Shown here: positions 24,582 to 33,352 of the stretch, piece by piece
Layout of the letters: each line of letters opens with the position of its first letter
Position numbering within the stretch: the first letter of the stretch is position 1
Source of the DNA: an uncultured Bacteroidota bacterium
GTDB taxonomy: Bacteria; Bacteroidota; Bacteroidia; Flavobacteriales; Flavobacteriaceae
Direction: 5' to 3'
DNA length: 37,378 bases
Assembly: GCA_902514625.1 (NCBI GenBank)
Contig: CABXRK010000015.1
Location: 1-37,378, forward strand
Translations under genes and position numbers: made by a program
The notes under the pieces: generated by a model
Told to the model about the DNA's origin: nothing
Seen by the model: only the letters and a program-made list of their open reading frames with translations
Database searches by the model: none

Positions 24582-26162
24582 TTACTGTTCAAATTGGACA
24601 ACCAGTTCTTTAGCAACTTTTTCAAGTGTTTGAAGAACCTCATCTGTCAACTTCCCTGACTTAATTATATCCAAAACTTTTCTATGCTTAGAATTTAATC
24701 GCTCAATATAATTTTTTTCAAAATCTTTTACACTCTCAACAGGAATTGTTTTAAGCAAATTTCTTGATCCAATATAAATAATTGCCGTTTGATCTTCAAC
24801 CGTAAATGGGTTATTCTGATTCTGCTTTAATATTTCAACATTTCTTCTTCCTTTTTCAATAACATTAAGAGTAGCAGGATCCAGATCAGACCCAAACTTA
24901 GCAAAAGCCTCTAATTCACGGTAAGCTGCTTGATCCAATTTTAATGTTCCTGAAACTTTTTTCATTGATTTAATTTGTGCATTTCCTCCTACTCTAGAAA
25001 CAGAAATTCCTACATTTACCGCTGGTCTAACCCCTGAATTAAATAAATCTCCATCTAAAAAAATTTGTCCATCAGTAATTGAAATGACATTAGTAGGTAT
25101 ATAAGCAGAAACATCTCCTGCTTGAGTTTCAATTATAGGTAGTGCAGTAAGCGACCCTCCTCCTTTTACAAGACTTTTTATAGAACTCGGCATATCATTC
25201 ATCTTCTTAGCAATTTTATCGTCATTTATTATTTTAGCCGATCTTTCAAGCAAACGAGAATGTAAATAAAAAACATCTCCTGGATAAGCTTCTCTTCCAG
25301 GAGGTCTCCTTAATAATAAAGAAACTTCTCGATAGGCTACTGCTTGCTTTGACAAATCATCATATATTATTAATGCGGGACGCCCAGTATCTCTAAAATA
25401 TTCTCCAATAGCAGCACCAGTAAAAGGCGCATAAACTTGCATAGGAGATGGATCTGAAGCATTTGCTGCTACAATTGTTGTGTATTTTAGAGCCCCTTTA
25501 TCTTCTAATATTTTAGCTATTCCCGCAACAGTAGATGCTTTCTGTCCTATTGCAACATAGATGCAATAAACTGGCTCACCAGCATCATAAAATTCTTTTT
25601 GATTTAAAATTGTATCTATACAAACCGTTGTTTTTCCAGTTTGTCTATCACCAATGACTAATTCTCTCTGACCTCTTCCAACAGGAATCATAGCATCAAT
25701 AGACTTAATTCCCGTTTGTAACGGCTCATTAACTGGTTGTCTATAAATTACTCCAGGAGCTATTCTTTCCAATGGCATTTCATATAATTCTCCTTCAATA
25801 GATCCTTTACCATCTATTGGATCCCCCAATGTATCAACAACCCTGCCAATAATACCTTCTCCTACATTTACTGAAGCTATCCTTTGAGTCCTTTTTAAAG
25901 TATCTCCCTCTTTTATTTCTTTTGAAGGTCCTAATAAAACAATCCCAACATTATCCTGTTCTAAATTTAAAACAATTCCGTTAAGACCAGAATCGAATTT
26001 AACAAGTTCTCCATATTGAACATTTGAAAGGCCATAAACTCGAGCTATCCCATCTCCTACTTCCAATACTGTTCCTACCTCTCCTAAACTTGCTGAAGAA
26101 TTCTGTTCTGAAAGTTGTTTTTTTAAAATTGCTGAAATTTCAGCAGGCTTGATTTCTGCCAT
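24582..26162 (-). CDS. atpA: ATP synthase F1 alpha subunit
   Basis: A 526-residue F1 subunit that forms the hexamer with beta and binds non-catalytic nucleotides. The Walker A motif GDRQTGKTT is at 171-179. [48 protein letters not shown] is the diagnostic central block, and [19 protein letters not shown] contains the arginine-finger region. Length is slightly above the E. coli subunit, as usual in Bacteroidota. It is separated from atpH by 3 nt and from atpG by 6 nt. Confidence 0.98.
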   Translation of the reverse strand: MAEIKPAEISAILKKQLSEQNSSASLGEVGTVLEVGDGIARVYGLSNVQYGELVKFDSGLNGIVLNLEQDNVGIVLLGPSKEIKEGDTLKRTQRIASVNVGEGIIGRVVDTLGDPIDGKGSIEGELYEMPLERIAPGVIYRQPVNEPLQTGIKSIDAMIPVGRGQRELVIGDRQTGKTTVCIDTILNQKEFYDAGEPVYCIYVAIGQKASTVAGIAKILEDKGALKYTTIVAANASDPSPMQVYAPFTGAAIGEYFRDTGRPALIIYDDLSKQAVAYREVSLLLRRPPGREAYPGDVFYLHSRLLERSAKIINDDKIAKKMNDMPSSIKSLVKGGGSLTALPIIETQAGDVSAYIPTNVISITDGQIFLDGDLFNSGVRPAVNVGISVSRVGGNAQIKSMKKVSGTLKLDQAAYRELEAFAKFGSDLDPATLNVIEKGRRNVEILKQNQNNPFTVEDQTAIIYIGSRNLLKTIPVESVKDFEKNYIERLNSKHRKVLDIIKSGKLTDEVLQTLEKVAKELVVQFEQ

Positions 26163-26165
26163 AAC

Positions 26166-26717
26166 TTATAATGTTGATAAATTAGTATTAGTAAATTTTT
26201 GTTTTATATCATTTAGCTTATTTTGAAAACTTGCATTGTATTCAATATCTCCAAGCCTTAAAATAAAACCACCTATTATGCTTTTTCTTATTTTATTTTC
26301 TATTGTAATTTTTTTATTTGTAAATTTTTTTACTTTATTAAGAATTTCCTTTTTGATTTCTTGATCTAAAGGCGCTGCTGATGTAACAACCAAAATTTGT
26401 TTTCCTTGAAATGCATTATATAGTGAAAGAAAATTTTTGGATATACCATCTAATAAATTAATTCTATTATTTTTATATAGTAAGACAAATAGTCTTTTTG
26501 TTAATAAACTACAATCTTTAAAGATCAATTCTATTGTATTAAGCTTAACCCTATTATTAATAATTCTACTTTTAATAAAAATATTCAACTCGTCATTTTT
26601 AATAAAGGTTAATTCTATTTTTTGAATATCATTATTAACTATCTCTATTTGATTATTATCAATTGCATAAGAAAGCAATGCTTTTGCGTATCTATTTGCT
26701 GCTAAATTAGATTTCAT
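26166..26717 (-). CDS. atpH: ATP synthase F1 delta subunit (OSCP)
   Basis: A 183-residue peripheral-stalk subunit that joins F1 to subunit b. The N-terminal NRYAKALLSYAIDNNQ is the typical delta/OSCP opening, and the C-terminal part VTSAAPLDQEIKKEILNKVKKFTNKKITIENKIRKSIIGGFILRLGDIEYNASFQNKLNDIKQKF matches the conserved GGxxLxxGDxxxDxS-type ending. The rest is poorly conserved, as expected. Its start shares one base with the atpF stop, so translation is probably coupled. Confidence 0.94.
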   Translation of the reverse strand: MKSNLAANRYAKALLSYAIDNNQIEIVNNDIQKIELTFIKNDELNIFIKSRIINNRVKLNTIELIFKDCSLLTKRLFVLLYKNNRINLLDGISKNFLSLYNAFQGKQILVVTSAAPLDQEIKKEILNKVKKFTNKKITIENKIRKSIIGGFILRLGDIEYNASFQNKLNDIKQKFTNTNLSTL

Positions 26718-27220
26718 TATTGTTTTAAATTAACGTCCTTAACCAAATCATTTACATACTCCATTTGATTCTTCTCATTCTCTAATTTCTTTTTCAATAC
26801 CTTTTCTGCTATATCAATTGATAAATTAACAACTTGATTTTTAATTTCTGCAATTGCAGCGTTTTTTTCACTTTCTATAGTTTCATTCGCTTCAGTGATT
26901 ATTCTTAAAGCTTGTTCTCCTGCTTCATCTTTGGCTTTATCAATAACTTTTTGTCTTATTTCTTTAGCCTCCTTTAAAAGCTTTTCTTTTTCAATCATGG
27001 CTTCTTTAAGAATTTTTTTATTGTCAGCCTTTAAATTCTCCATTTCAATTTTAGCTTTTTCTGCTGACTCAATAGCATCTCTAATACTATTTTCTCTATC
27101 ATTAATTGCTTGTAAAATGGGTTTCCATGCAAATCTTTTCAATAAAAAAATTAAAGTGATAAAAATAATAGAATGCCAAAAAAACAGTCCAATTGAAAAT
27201 TCTTGTAATAATTTTTCCAT
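26717..27220 (-). CDS. atpF: ATP synthase Fo b subunit
   Basis: A 167-residue peripheral-stalk subunit. One membrane helix at about 8-25 (IGLFFWHSIIFITLIFLLKRFAWKPI) is followed by a long charged coiled coil rich in Glu, Lys and Ala (about 35-160), including NDRENSIRDAIESAEKAK. This is the standard b-subunit layout and length. It overlaps atpH by one base and follows atpE after about 60 nt that contain a strong hairpin. Confidence 0.95.
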   Translation of the reverse strand: MEKLLQEFSIGLFFWHSIIFITLIFLLKRFAWKPILQAINDRENSIRDAIESAEKAKIEMENLKADNKKILKEAMIEKEKLLKEAKEIRQKVIDKAKDEAGEQALRIITEANETIESEKNAAIAEIKNQVVNLSIDIAEKVLKKKLENEKNQMEYVNDLVKDVNLKQ

Positions 27221-27238
27221 TTTAAATTAATTTAAATT

Positions 27239-27271
27239 TTTTCCCACAAAAGAAACACTAATGCGGGAAAA
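27239..27271 (-). promoter_or_regulatory. Intercistronic hairpin between atpE and atpF
   Basis: Read on the minus strand, TTTTCCCGCA (from 27271 to 27262) pairs with TGTGGGAAAA (from 27248 to 27239), a 10-bp stem with one G-U pair and a 13-nt loop. It begins 9 nt after the atpE stop. The bases that follow are AATTTAAATT, not a T-tract, so it is more likely an mRNA-stabilising or processing element than a full terminator. It could help raise subunit c output over downstream subunits. Confidence 0.55.
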
Positions 27272-27280
27272 TTTTACATT

Positions 27281-27490
<210 letters not shown>

Positions 27491-27507
27491 TTAATTAAAC
27501 TTTTTTT

Positions 27508-28614
27508 TCAATGTGTTTCATTATGTTCATGTTCTTCATTTGCAAAACCAAAATAAAGGGCAGATAGAATTGTAAAAATATAAGCCTGTAATAACGCCAC
27601 AAAAAGTTCAATAATTGAAATGAAAAAAGCTAAAAAAAAAGACAAACTACTTCCAATCCAATTATAAAAAATGAACATTAAAGCGATCAAACTCATCATA
27701 ACAATATGCCCTGCCTGCATATTGGCATACAGTCGAAGCATTAAAGTAAAAGGTTTTATAAACACACCTAAAACCTCAATTGGAGCCAAAACAATTTTCA
27801 TTAAAGTTGGCACACCTGGCATCCAAAAAATATGTGCCCAATAATTTTTATTTGCAGTAAAATTTGTAATAATAAAGGTGAGAATCGCTAAAGAAAATGT
27901 TATAGCAATATTGCCGGTAACATTAATCCCAAATGGTGTTAATCCTAGCATATTTAAAAACCATATAAAAAAGAAAATAGTAAGAAGAAAGCTCATATAT
28001 TTTTTATAATTCTTTTCGCCTATATTAGGGATTGCAATCTCATCTCGGATATAAATCACTATCGGTTCAAAAAAACGGCCTAATCCAGAAGCTAAACCTT
28101 TATTTTTAGAATACGAATTTGCTAAACTACGAAACAACACAAACATTAAAATTGAAGTTAAAATAATCACACTAACTCCTTTAGTAATTGAAAAATCATA
28201 AGGCCTGAAGTTGGAAGGATGATTATTTTTATCATAATTTATTGTTCCTGAAAAATCAGTTTTATAAATTTTATTGTGATAAATTTTATAAAAATTCCCG
28301 TGAATATTAACTACTGATTTCCCGTGATTAAATTTTGAAGAAGAAAAAATTTTAACCCCATTATCCCATAAAATAATTGGCAATGGAAAACCAATATACT
28401 TCTTTTCATTTTTATCATTGGTATAAGAAAATAAATCAAAATAATATGAATCTTCTAGATGATGAGCAATATAATCCTTAATTTCTTTTTTTTGAAGTTC
28501 TTTAGAATTAAGTTTTTCTTCTTTGTCTTTCGCATTCACAAAAACTGTAATAAATATTACTCCAATGAATAAAAAAAATTTTAAACTTCTAATTTTATTA
28601 TTTGTCTTTATCAT
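27508..28614 (-). CDS. atpB: ATP synthase Fo a subunit, with long periplasmic N-terminal domain
   Basis: A 368-residue channel subunit. Residues about 1-28 look like a signal peptide (LKFFLFIGVIFITVFVNA). About 30-140 form a soluble, charged domain predicted outside the membrane. From about 145 there are five or more membrane helices, with the essential Arg294 in PFTLMLRLYANMQAGHIVMM and the late conserved block FISIIELFVALLQAYIFTILSALYFG. Such an N-terminal extension is common in Bacteroidota a subunits and accounts for the length well above the E. coli protein. A promoter-like element sits 18 nt upstream. Confidence 0.96.
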   Translation of the reverse strand: MIKTNNKIRSLKFFLFIGVIFITVFVNAKDKEEKLNSKELQKKEIKDYIAHHLEDSYYFDLFSYTNDKNEKKYIGFPLPIILWDNGVKIFSSSKFNHGKSVVNIHGNFYKIYHNKIYKTDFSGTINYDKNNHPSNFRPYDFSITKGVSVIILTSILMFVLFRSLANSYSKNKGLASGLGRFFEPIVIYIRDEIAIPNIGEKNYKKYMSFLLTIFFFIWFLNMLGLTPFGINVTGNIAITFSLAILTFIITNFTANKNYWAHIFWMPGVPTLMKIVLAPIEVLGVFIKPFTLMLRLYANMQAGHIVMMSLIALMFIFYNWIGSSLSFFLAFFISIIELFVALLQAYIFTILSALYFGFANEEHEHNETH

Positions 28615-28630
28615 TTAATTTTAAAGTCCT

Positions 28631-28640
28631 TGCAAATGTA
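28631..28640 (-). promoter_or_regulatory. Promoter -7 element TACATTTGCA ahead of atpB
   Basis: The minus strand reads TACATTTGCA, which includes TAnnTTTG and the TTTGCA extension often seen in flavobacterial promoters. It lies 18 nt before the atpB ATG in a 92-nt gap. No clear -33 TTG was found. It would let atpBEFHAG be transcribed separately from the sprE-bactofilin-atpZ genes. Confidence 0.5.
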
Positions 28641-28706
28641 ATATTTTAGTTTAAAATTATTTGAATTTTAGAGGTTATATTTTTGTTTTTTTTAGTATAA
28701 AGTGTG

Positions 28707-29087
28707 CTAATTTTTTGTTTTAAATCCTACAATGTAAATTTCTAATAAAAGTCCTATAAAATATGGGATTAAAAAAGTTGTTTTTTCAATTAATTGAATG
28801 ACCCCGTCTTGTTTAAAGATTGGGTAAAAAAATACAAAAAATACAAAAAACTTTAACCCACTTAAAAACATGAAAATAAAACCTGTTTGAGGACTTAAAC
28901 TTAAAATGTTTTTTATAAGAACTATTATTATAATTAAAGAAAATAAAAAATTAAAAAAATAGGAGATTAATAAATTGAATTCAAACAAAGAAGAGTTTAA
29001 AAATTTTAAAACTCCAAAGTGCCCCAAAAAAAATAAAAAATAAATTACTGTAAAATTTAAAGCCCAGCAAGATAAAAATTGCCTCAT
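28707..29087 (-). CDS. DUF6168-type small membrane protein of the atp locus
   Basis: A 126-residue protein with four predicted membrane helices (about 5-25, 32-60, 66-90, 100-122). It resembles the DUF6168 proteins encoded between atpZ and atpB in Flavobacteriia. That position often carries AtpI-like assembly helpers, so a role in c-ring or Fo assembly is possible, but no motif proves it. The start ATG shares one base with the atpZ stop, indicating coupling. Identity rests on location and topology more than on sequence motifs. Confidence 0.65.
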   Translation of the reverse strand: MRQFLSCWALNFTVIYFLFFLGHFGVLKFLNSSLFEFNLLISYFFNFLFSLIIIIVLIKNILSLSPQTGFIFMFLSGLKFFVFFVFFYPIFKQDGVIQLIEKTTFLIPYFIGLLLEIYIVGFKTKN

Positions 29088-29290
29088 TAATCTTTAAATT
29101 TTTTCGTTTGTTTAATTATAAGATAAATAATTATAATAATTGAAAATATACACGTAAGAAAAGTGAAAAAATTATTTTCATTAAACTTGACATCTAACCA
29201 ATTGCCAATTTGAACTGCAAAATAAACTATTACTGCTATCTGAATAGTAAGAGAAGAAAATCCTATCCAATTGTTAGGCGATTTTTTCAC
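29087..29290 (-). CDS. atpZ: AtpZ/AtpI-family protein
   Basis: A 67-residue protein with two membrane helices (about 10-30 and 41-60) separated by a short loop holding GNWLDVKFNENNFFT. The pattern 'SSLTIQIAVIVYFAVQIGNWLDVKF' is typical of AtpZ/AtpI proteins, which help assemble the c-ring or carry Mg2+/Ca2+ together with AtpI. The start codon is GTG at 29290, inside the end of the bactofilin gene (17-nt overlap). A DUF6168 protein follows with a one-base overlap. Confidence 0.8.
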   Translation of the reverse strand: MKKSPNNWIGFSSLTIQIAVIVYFAVQIGNWLDVKFNENNFFTFLTCIFSIIIIIYLIIKQTKKFKD

Positions 29291-29654
29291 GTGAATCTGA
29301 AATAGATTTAACTTCAGAAGTTGTTTTCATTACACATTTAGCATTAAATTTAGCCCCTGATTCAACAATTAATTTTGATATTTTAACTTCGCCTTCAACT
29401 GAAGAAGAAGATTTTAAAGTTAATGCTTCTTTAACCTCTAATTTTCCTGAAAAATTGCCCTCAAAATCGGCATATTCACACTTAATTTTACCGATTATAT
29501 AGCCATCCTTTCCTATTACAACTTTACCTGAAGTTGTAATAGTTCCTTCTAATTTTCCGTCAATTCTAAAATCGGCATCAGAAGTAATATCTCCAATAAT
29601 TCTTGTCCCTATTTCAATTCGATTAGGCTGACCATTAGCTTCTTGATTTTTCAT
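29274..29654 (-). CDS. Bactofilin (polymer-forming cytoskeletal protein)
   Basis: A 126-residue bactofilin: a right-handed beta-helix protein that polymerises without nucleotides. IGTRIIGDITSDADFRIDGKLEGTITTSGKVVIGKDGYIIGKIKCEYADFEGNFSGKLEVKEALTLKS shows the regular five-to-six-residue rungs with conserved G..G turns of the DUF583 family. Short unstructured ends flank the core, as in typical bactofilins. It sits between sprE/porW (14-nt gap) and atpZ (17-nt overlap), an arrangement found in flavobacterial genomes. Possible roles are scaffolding of envelope enzymes or of the gliding/secretion apparatus; which one is not shown by the sequence. Confidence 0.92.
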   Translation of the reverse strand: MKNQEANGQPNRIEIGTRIIGDITSDADFRIDGKLEGTITTSGKVVIGKDGYIIGKIKCEYADFEGNFSGKLEVKEALTLKSSSSVEGEVKISKLIVESGAKFNAKCVMKTTSEVKSISDSREKIA

Positions 29655-29668
29655 GACATTATATAAAA

Positions 29669-32122
29669 TTATTTTTCAGGATATATCTTATGCATCTGCA
29701 TATTTAAATATTCGGAGTTCAAAAGTACAAAATTTTTTGAAAAAACTTTAGAATCGAATTTATTGTTAAGATTTTTAATTAAAGAATCCTTATAAAAATT
29801 TACTTTATTCATATGAATAACAATTAAATTAAGTTCTCTATTAAATACATCTTTTGAAACTTTCCAATTTAACTTAGGAACACTTTGAATATAATTTAAA
29901 AAATACTTTTTTATTCTATTTTCATTTATTGAATCTTTATTATTAAAAGGGAAAATCCATTTATAACTACTGAATTTTCTTTTAGAAAAATTATTTCTAT
30001 TTTGATCCTTAATGCTTAGTGTTCTTATATTTTTTTTAACAAAATTAGCCTCATCCGAATCTGGGTACTTTTCAATCAAAGACTCTAATTCTTTCTTCCA
30101 TAATTCATAGCCATCTAGCCTGCCAATAGAATTACTAATTAATAATTTTAATTTTGAAGCATATTCTGTGGCTTTCAGATATTTTTCCATTTCTGGAGCT
30201 GAATTTATAATCTTTAAATACTTTTGATTATCAAATAATTTCAAAAAATTATTATAAATCCGCTTAGGTGTAATAGTGTTATTGTTTTTTACATTAAACG
30301 TGTCTTTTATTTTACTGGCATAAATTGATTTAGGAAATTTCTTTAATATTTTTTGAGAATAGAAATTGTAATCCTTTTTATTATATTCTTTATTAAGAAC
30401 ATGAAGTTGATATAAGGCGTTTGCTTCTTGATTTTCATTAGGATAGCTTTCTAAAAGTTTTTCTAATTTTTGAAATGATAAAAAATAATTATTAAATTTT
30501 TCTTTATAAATAATTCCTAATTTTAAATAACTTTCATTTATTTCTTGCCTTATACTATCTATTGCTTTCTCTCCCTTTGGAATTTTATTTATATATCTTT
30601 CAAAAGATTCATAATTGTTTAAATCCTTATCAGACTCAACAACAAATTCTTCGTTAATAAAACTCCCCTTTTTAACATGATCAGAATACTTCCAATTATC
30701 AACATTTGGTCGGTTCCCCCATTTATTTATAAAATATTTTTTTCCTAAAGAAATAAGTGTCGAATTATAAAAATAAAATCCTTTATTATTAAAATTTTTG
30801 CCTTTTAAATTCTCTTCTAGATTAGGCTTTGTTTTCTTGTTCATTTTATTTATAATAAAATTCTTAAAATAATCTATTTGCTTCTGCCTACTAAGTTTAG
30901 TAAGCTGAAGAATACTATCATTTTTTTTAATACTACTTTCATATTTAATAACCAATTCCAACGCTTTTTTTTCTCTTACAATTTTTTTCTTTTCCAAATT
31001 GTTGCTTTCTAAATTTGAAATTAAACTATCTAAATATTTACCAGTGGCGATATAATTATTTTTTTTATAATAATAATTTGCCAAATCTCTATAGTTAATT
31101 TTCTTGGTATCCAAATCTATGTATGGCGAAAATAATGATTTTTTATAGTAATTTAAAGCCACACTATCTTCACCTTTTTTCATTAATAAAATGGCTTGAG
31201 TTCTAAAAATATAATGTTTAAATATTTTATTTTCAACATTTTTACTTAAACTATTTAATTCTTTAAAAGAATTTTTATTGCTAATTTCAAAGGATAATCT
31301 TATAGCATTTAATTTGGCTTGAATCCATAATTGTCTAGGGACTTTTCTTTTTTGTTTAACTATTGAATTAAACGCTAATAATGATGAATCCTTAATTTTA
31401 AAACTTTCATATAATTGTGCTTCAATAAATCTGTGTCTTACAAAACTTTTCAGTTTACCACCTCCTCTTGAAGCTTTCTTTATATAGACTAAAGCAGAAT
31501 CTTTATTGTTTAGATTAATATATGCCTGAGCTAAAGTTGAATTAACTTCAGAAGTTAGAGCTCTATTCGCTGAAAAATCCTTATATATTTTTTTTAAATT
31601 ACTAATAGCCAAATCTTCATTTCCTAGCCTTAGATTGGTTTTTTCTCGCCATAATCTAGCTTCATTATAAATCTTTTTGTTAGAATATTGATCTAATAAA
31701 AAATTAAATGCTTCAAGAGCAGGGAAAAATCTTCTATCAAAATACCTTGATTTACCTAGAAGTAAATAGCTGGAATGAATCTCATTATTTCTTTGAAGCC
31801 CATTAATTTTCATGGAATGTTTTTGAATAGCCTTTGCTGCTTTCTCCTCTGCCAAACTAAAACTCGGTATGGAAGACGTGTCAAATAAATTTTCAGAATC
31901 AAATTTAATTGGCTCTACTTCTAATATCTTATAAAAATTGTCCTTTTTATTTTTTTCTAATATCTTTTTGCCTATTTGGAATGCTTCTTCCCCATTAAAA
32001 AGAACATTATATTTTGTGTTTAATTTGTGATAATTTCTGTTTAAAAAATTATCTTTTTGAGTTGAACATCCAAAAAAAAATAATATTAAAATTAATGTCG
32101 TTTTATAAAAATGCTTTTCCAA
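29669..32122 (-). CDS. sprE: SprE/PorW-type TPR lipoprotein of type IX secretion and gliding
   Basis: An 817-residue lipoprotein. The signal peptide LEKHFYKTTLILILFFFGC ends at Cys19. STQKDNFLNRNYHKLNTKYNVLFNGEEAF is the characteristic SprE/PorW start, where 'NRxYHxxxxxYNxxFNGxEA' recurs in the family. The rest is mainly helical with many TPR-like pairs (such as ALEAFNFLLDQYSNKKIYNEARLWREKTNLRLGN). SprE is required for secretion and gliding in F. johnsoniae, and PorW for secretion in Porphyromonas. The start is TTG: an in-frame TAA lies two codons upstream, so no earlier start is possible. Neighbouring bactofilin and atpZ match the flavobacterial order. Confidence 0.85.
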   Translation of the reverse strand: MEKHFYKTTLILILFFFGCSTQKDNFLNRNYHKLNTKYNVLFNGEEAFQIGKKILEKNKKDNFYKILEVEPIKFDSENLFDTSSIPSFSLAEEKAAKAIQKHSMKINGLQRNNEIHSSYLLLGKSRYFDRRFFPALEAFNFLLDQYSNKKIYNEARLWREKTNLRLGNEDLAISNLKKIYKDFSANRALTSEVNSTLAQAYINLNNKDSALVYIKKASRGGGKLKSFVRHRFIEAQLYESFKIKDSSLLAFNSIVKQKRKVPRQLWIQAKLNAIRLSFEISNKNSFKELNSLSKNVENKIFKHYIFRTQAILLMKKGEDSVALNYYKKSLFSPYIDLDTKKINYRDLANYYYKKNNYIATGKYLDSLISNLESNNLEKKKIVREKKALELVIKYESSIKKNDSILQLTKLSRQKQIDYFKNFIINKMNKKTKPNLEENLKGKNFNNKGFYFYNSTLISLGKKYFINKWGNRPNVDNWKYSDHVKKGSFINEEFVVESDKDLNNYESFERYINKIPKGEKAIDSIRQEINESYLKLGIIYKEKFNNYFLSFQKLEKLLESYPNENQEANALYQLHVLNKEYNKKDYNFYSQKILKKFPKSIYASKIKDTFNVKNNNTITPKRIYNNFLKLFDNQKYLKIINSAPEMEKYLKATEYASKLKLLISNSIGRLDGYELWKKELESLIEKYPDSDEANFVKKNIRTLSIKDQNRNNFSKRKFSSYKWIFPFNNKDSINENRIKKYFLNYIQSVPKLNWKVSKDVFNRELNLIVIHMNKVNFYKDSLIKNLNNKFDSKVFSKNFVLLNSEYLNMQMHKIYPEK

Positions 32123-32299
32123 GTTTTATTGTTTTATTAATATAACAGTAAAATGTGATTTTTAGTATAAAACTTTTATGTATATTTTTTTGAAAAACAA
32201 AAAATTTAATTTTAAGAATAAATACTATATTTATGGAATATTTGAGTTGAAACTTGCCTTTTTTAATAAATTTTTCACCCCTTTATATATTTCTTATAA

Positions 32300-33352
32300 A
32301 TGACTGATTCCCTCCCTTTAAAAGTTAATTATATTCAAGAGCTTACTCCTAACTCTAAAGTTATCGGTTTTGATATCCCAAAAGAATTTGAATCCAAATT
32401 TTTTTTTAAGGCTGGTCAATTTGTAACACTTGAGGTCATAATAAAAAATCAAACTATTAGAAGAGCTTATTCTATTTGTTCAACTCCATTAGAAAAAAAC
32501 TTTAGGATTGCTGTAAAAAAATTAAAAAATGGTCTGTGTTCCGAATTTCTTAATTCAAAATTAAGAATTGGAGACATAATTCATGTAAATCCTCCAAAAG
32601 GCAACTTTCTATATAACCCAACTAGTGAAACAAAAAACCTTTTAGGGTTTGCCGCTGGAAGTGGAATTACTCCTATTTATTCAATTTTAAAATCTTCTAT
32701 TTTTTCTAACTCTAATAATCATTTTACTCTACTTTATGGGAACAAAAACATTGAAGACACTATGTTCTATATTGAACTTAAAGAACTAGAAAAAAATTAT
32801 CCTGATCAACTCACCATTTTTTGGCTGTTTAGTCAAAGTTCTGAGCCTAATTCCGTTTTTGGAAGAATAGATAAGGGTACAATAAATGCTGTTTTTAAAA
32901 TTATTAGCGCCCCTATTAATTTCTATTATATCTGTGGGCCAAACAATATGACAGATTCCATAAAAGAAATTCTTATAAATAAATCTATTTCTAAAGAAAA
33001 TATATCTTACGAATTATTTAACTCTAATATTCCAACTCTAAATAAAAATAAATTATCTGAAGATAAAAACATCGAATCATCTTTAGAGTTAAAATATGAA
33101 GAGCTAACTTACAATATTTCCCTTTCGCTATCAGATACTATTCTTGAAACTATTCTAAATAATAATATTGATGTCCCTTATTCCTGTCAAGGCGGTGTCT
33201 GCAGTACTTGTATTGCTAGACTAAAAGAAGGTGAAGTTAAAATGGTCAATAATCAAATTCTTACTGAGGATGAAATTGAAGAAGGCCTAATCTTAACCTG
33301 TATTTCAATGCCAAAATCTAAAAAAATTATTGTTGATTATGATGATGTCTAG
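32300..33352 (+). CDS. Ferredoxin-NADP reductase-like flavoprotein with 2Fe-2S domain (PaaE-like)
   Basis: A 350-residue three-domain reductase. The FAD domain (about 1-100) has RRAYSICS (RxYS at 55-58). The NAD(P) domain (about 110-230) has GFAAGSGITPIYSIL and YICGPNNM. The C-terminal plant-type [2Fe-2S] domain (about 262-350) has CQGGVCSTC with Cys296, Cys301 and Cys304, plus Cys334 in LTCISMP. The same layout occurs in PaaE/PaaK of phenylacetyl-CoA oxygenase and in general Bacteroidota ferredoxin reductases. No paa genes are nearby, so a general electron-transfer role is more likely. The last 26 nt overlap the convergent GT9 gene. Confidence 0.9.
   Translation: MTDSLPLKVNYIQELTPNSKVIGFDIPKEFESKFFFKAGQFVTLEVIIKNQTIRRAYSICSTPLEKNFRIAVKKLKNGLCSEFLNSKLRIGDIIHVNPPKGNFLYNPTSETKNLLGFAAGSGITPIYSILKSSIFSNSNNHFTLLYGNKNIEDTMFYIELKELEKNYPDQLTIFWLFSQSSEPNSVFGRIDKGTINAVFKIISAPINFYYICGPNNMTDSIKEILINKSISKENISYELFNSNIPTLNKNKLSEDKNIESSLELKYEELTYNISLSLSDTILETILNNNIDVPYSCQGGVCSTCIARLKEGEVKMVNNQILTEDEIEEGLILTCISMPKSKKIIVDYDDV

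Noticed and set aside
32123-32299. Regulatory element in the sprE/ferredoxin reductase divergent gap
   Set aside because: Only A+T-rich sequence was seen, without an exact TAnnTTTG near either start or a convincing inverted repeat.
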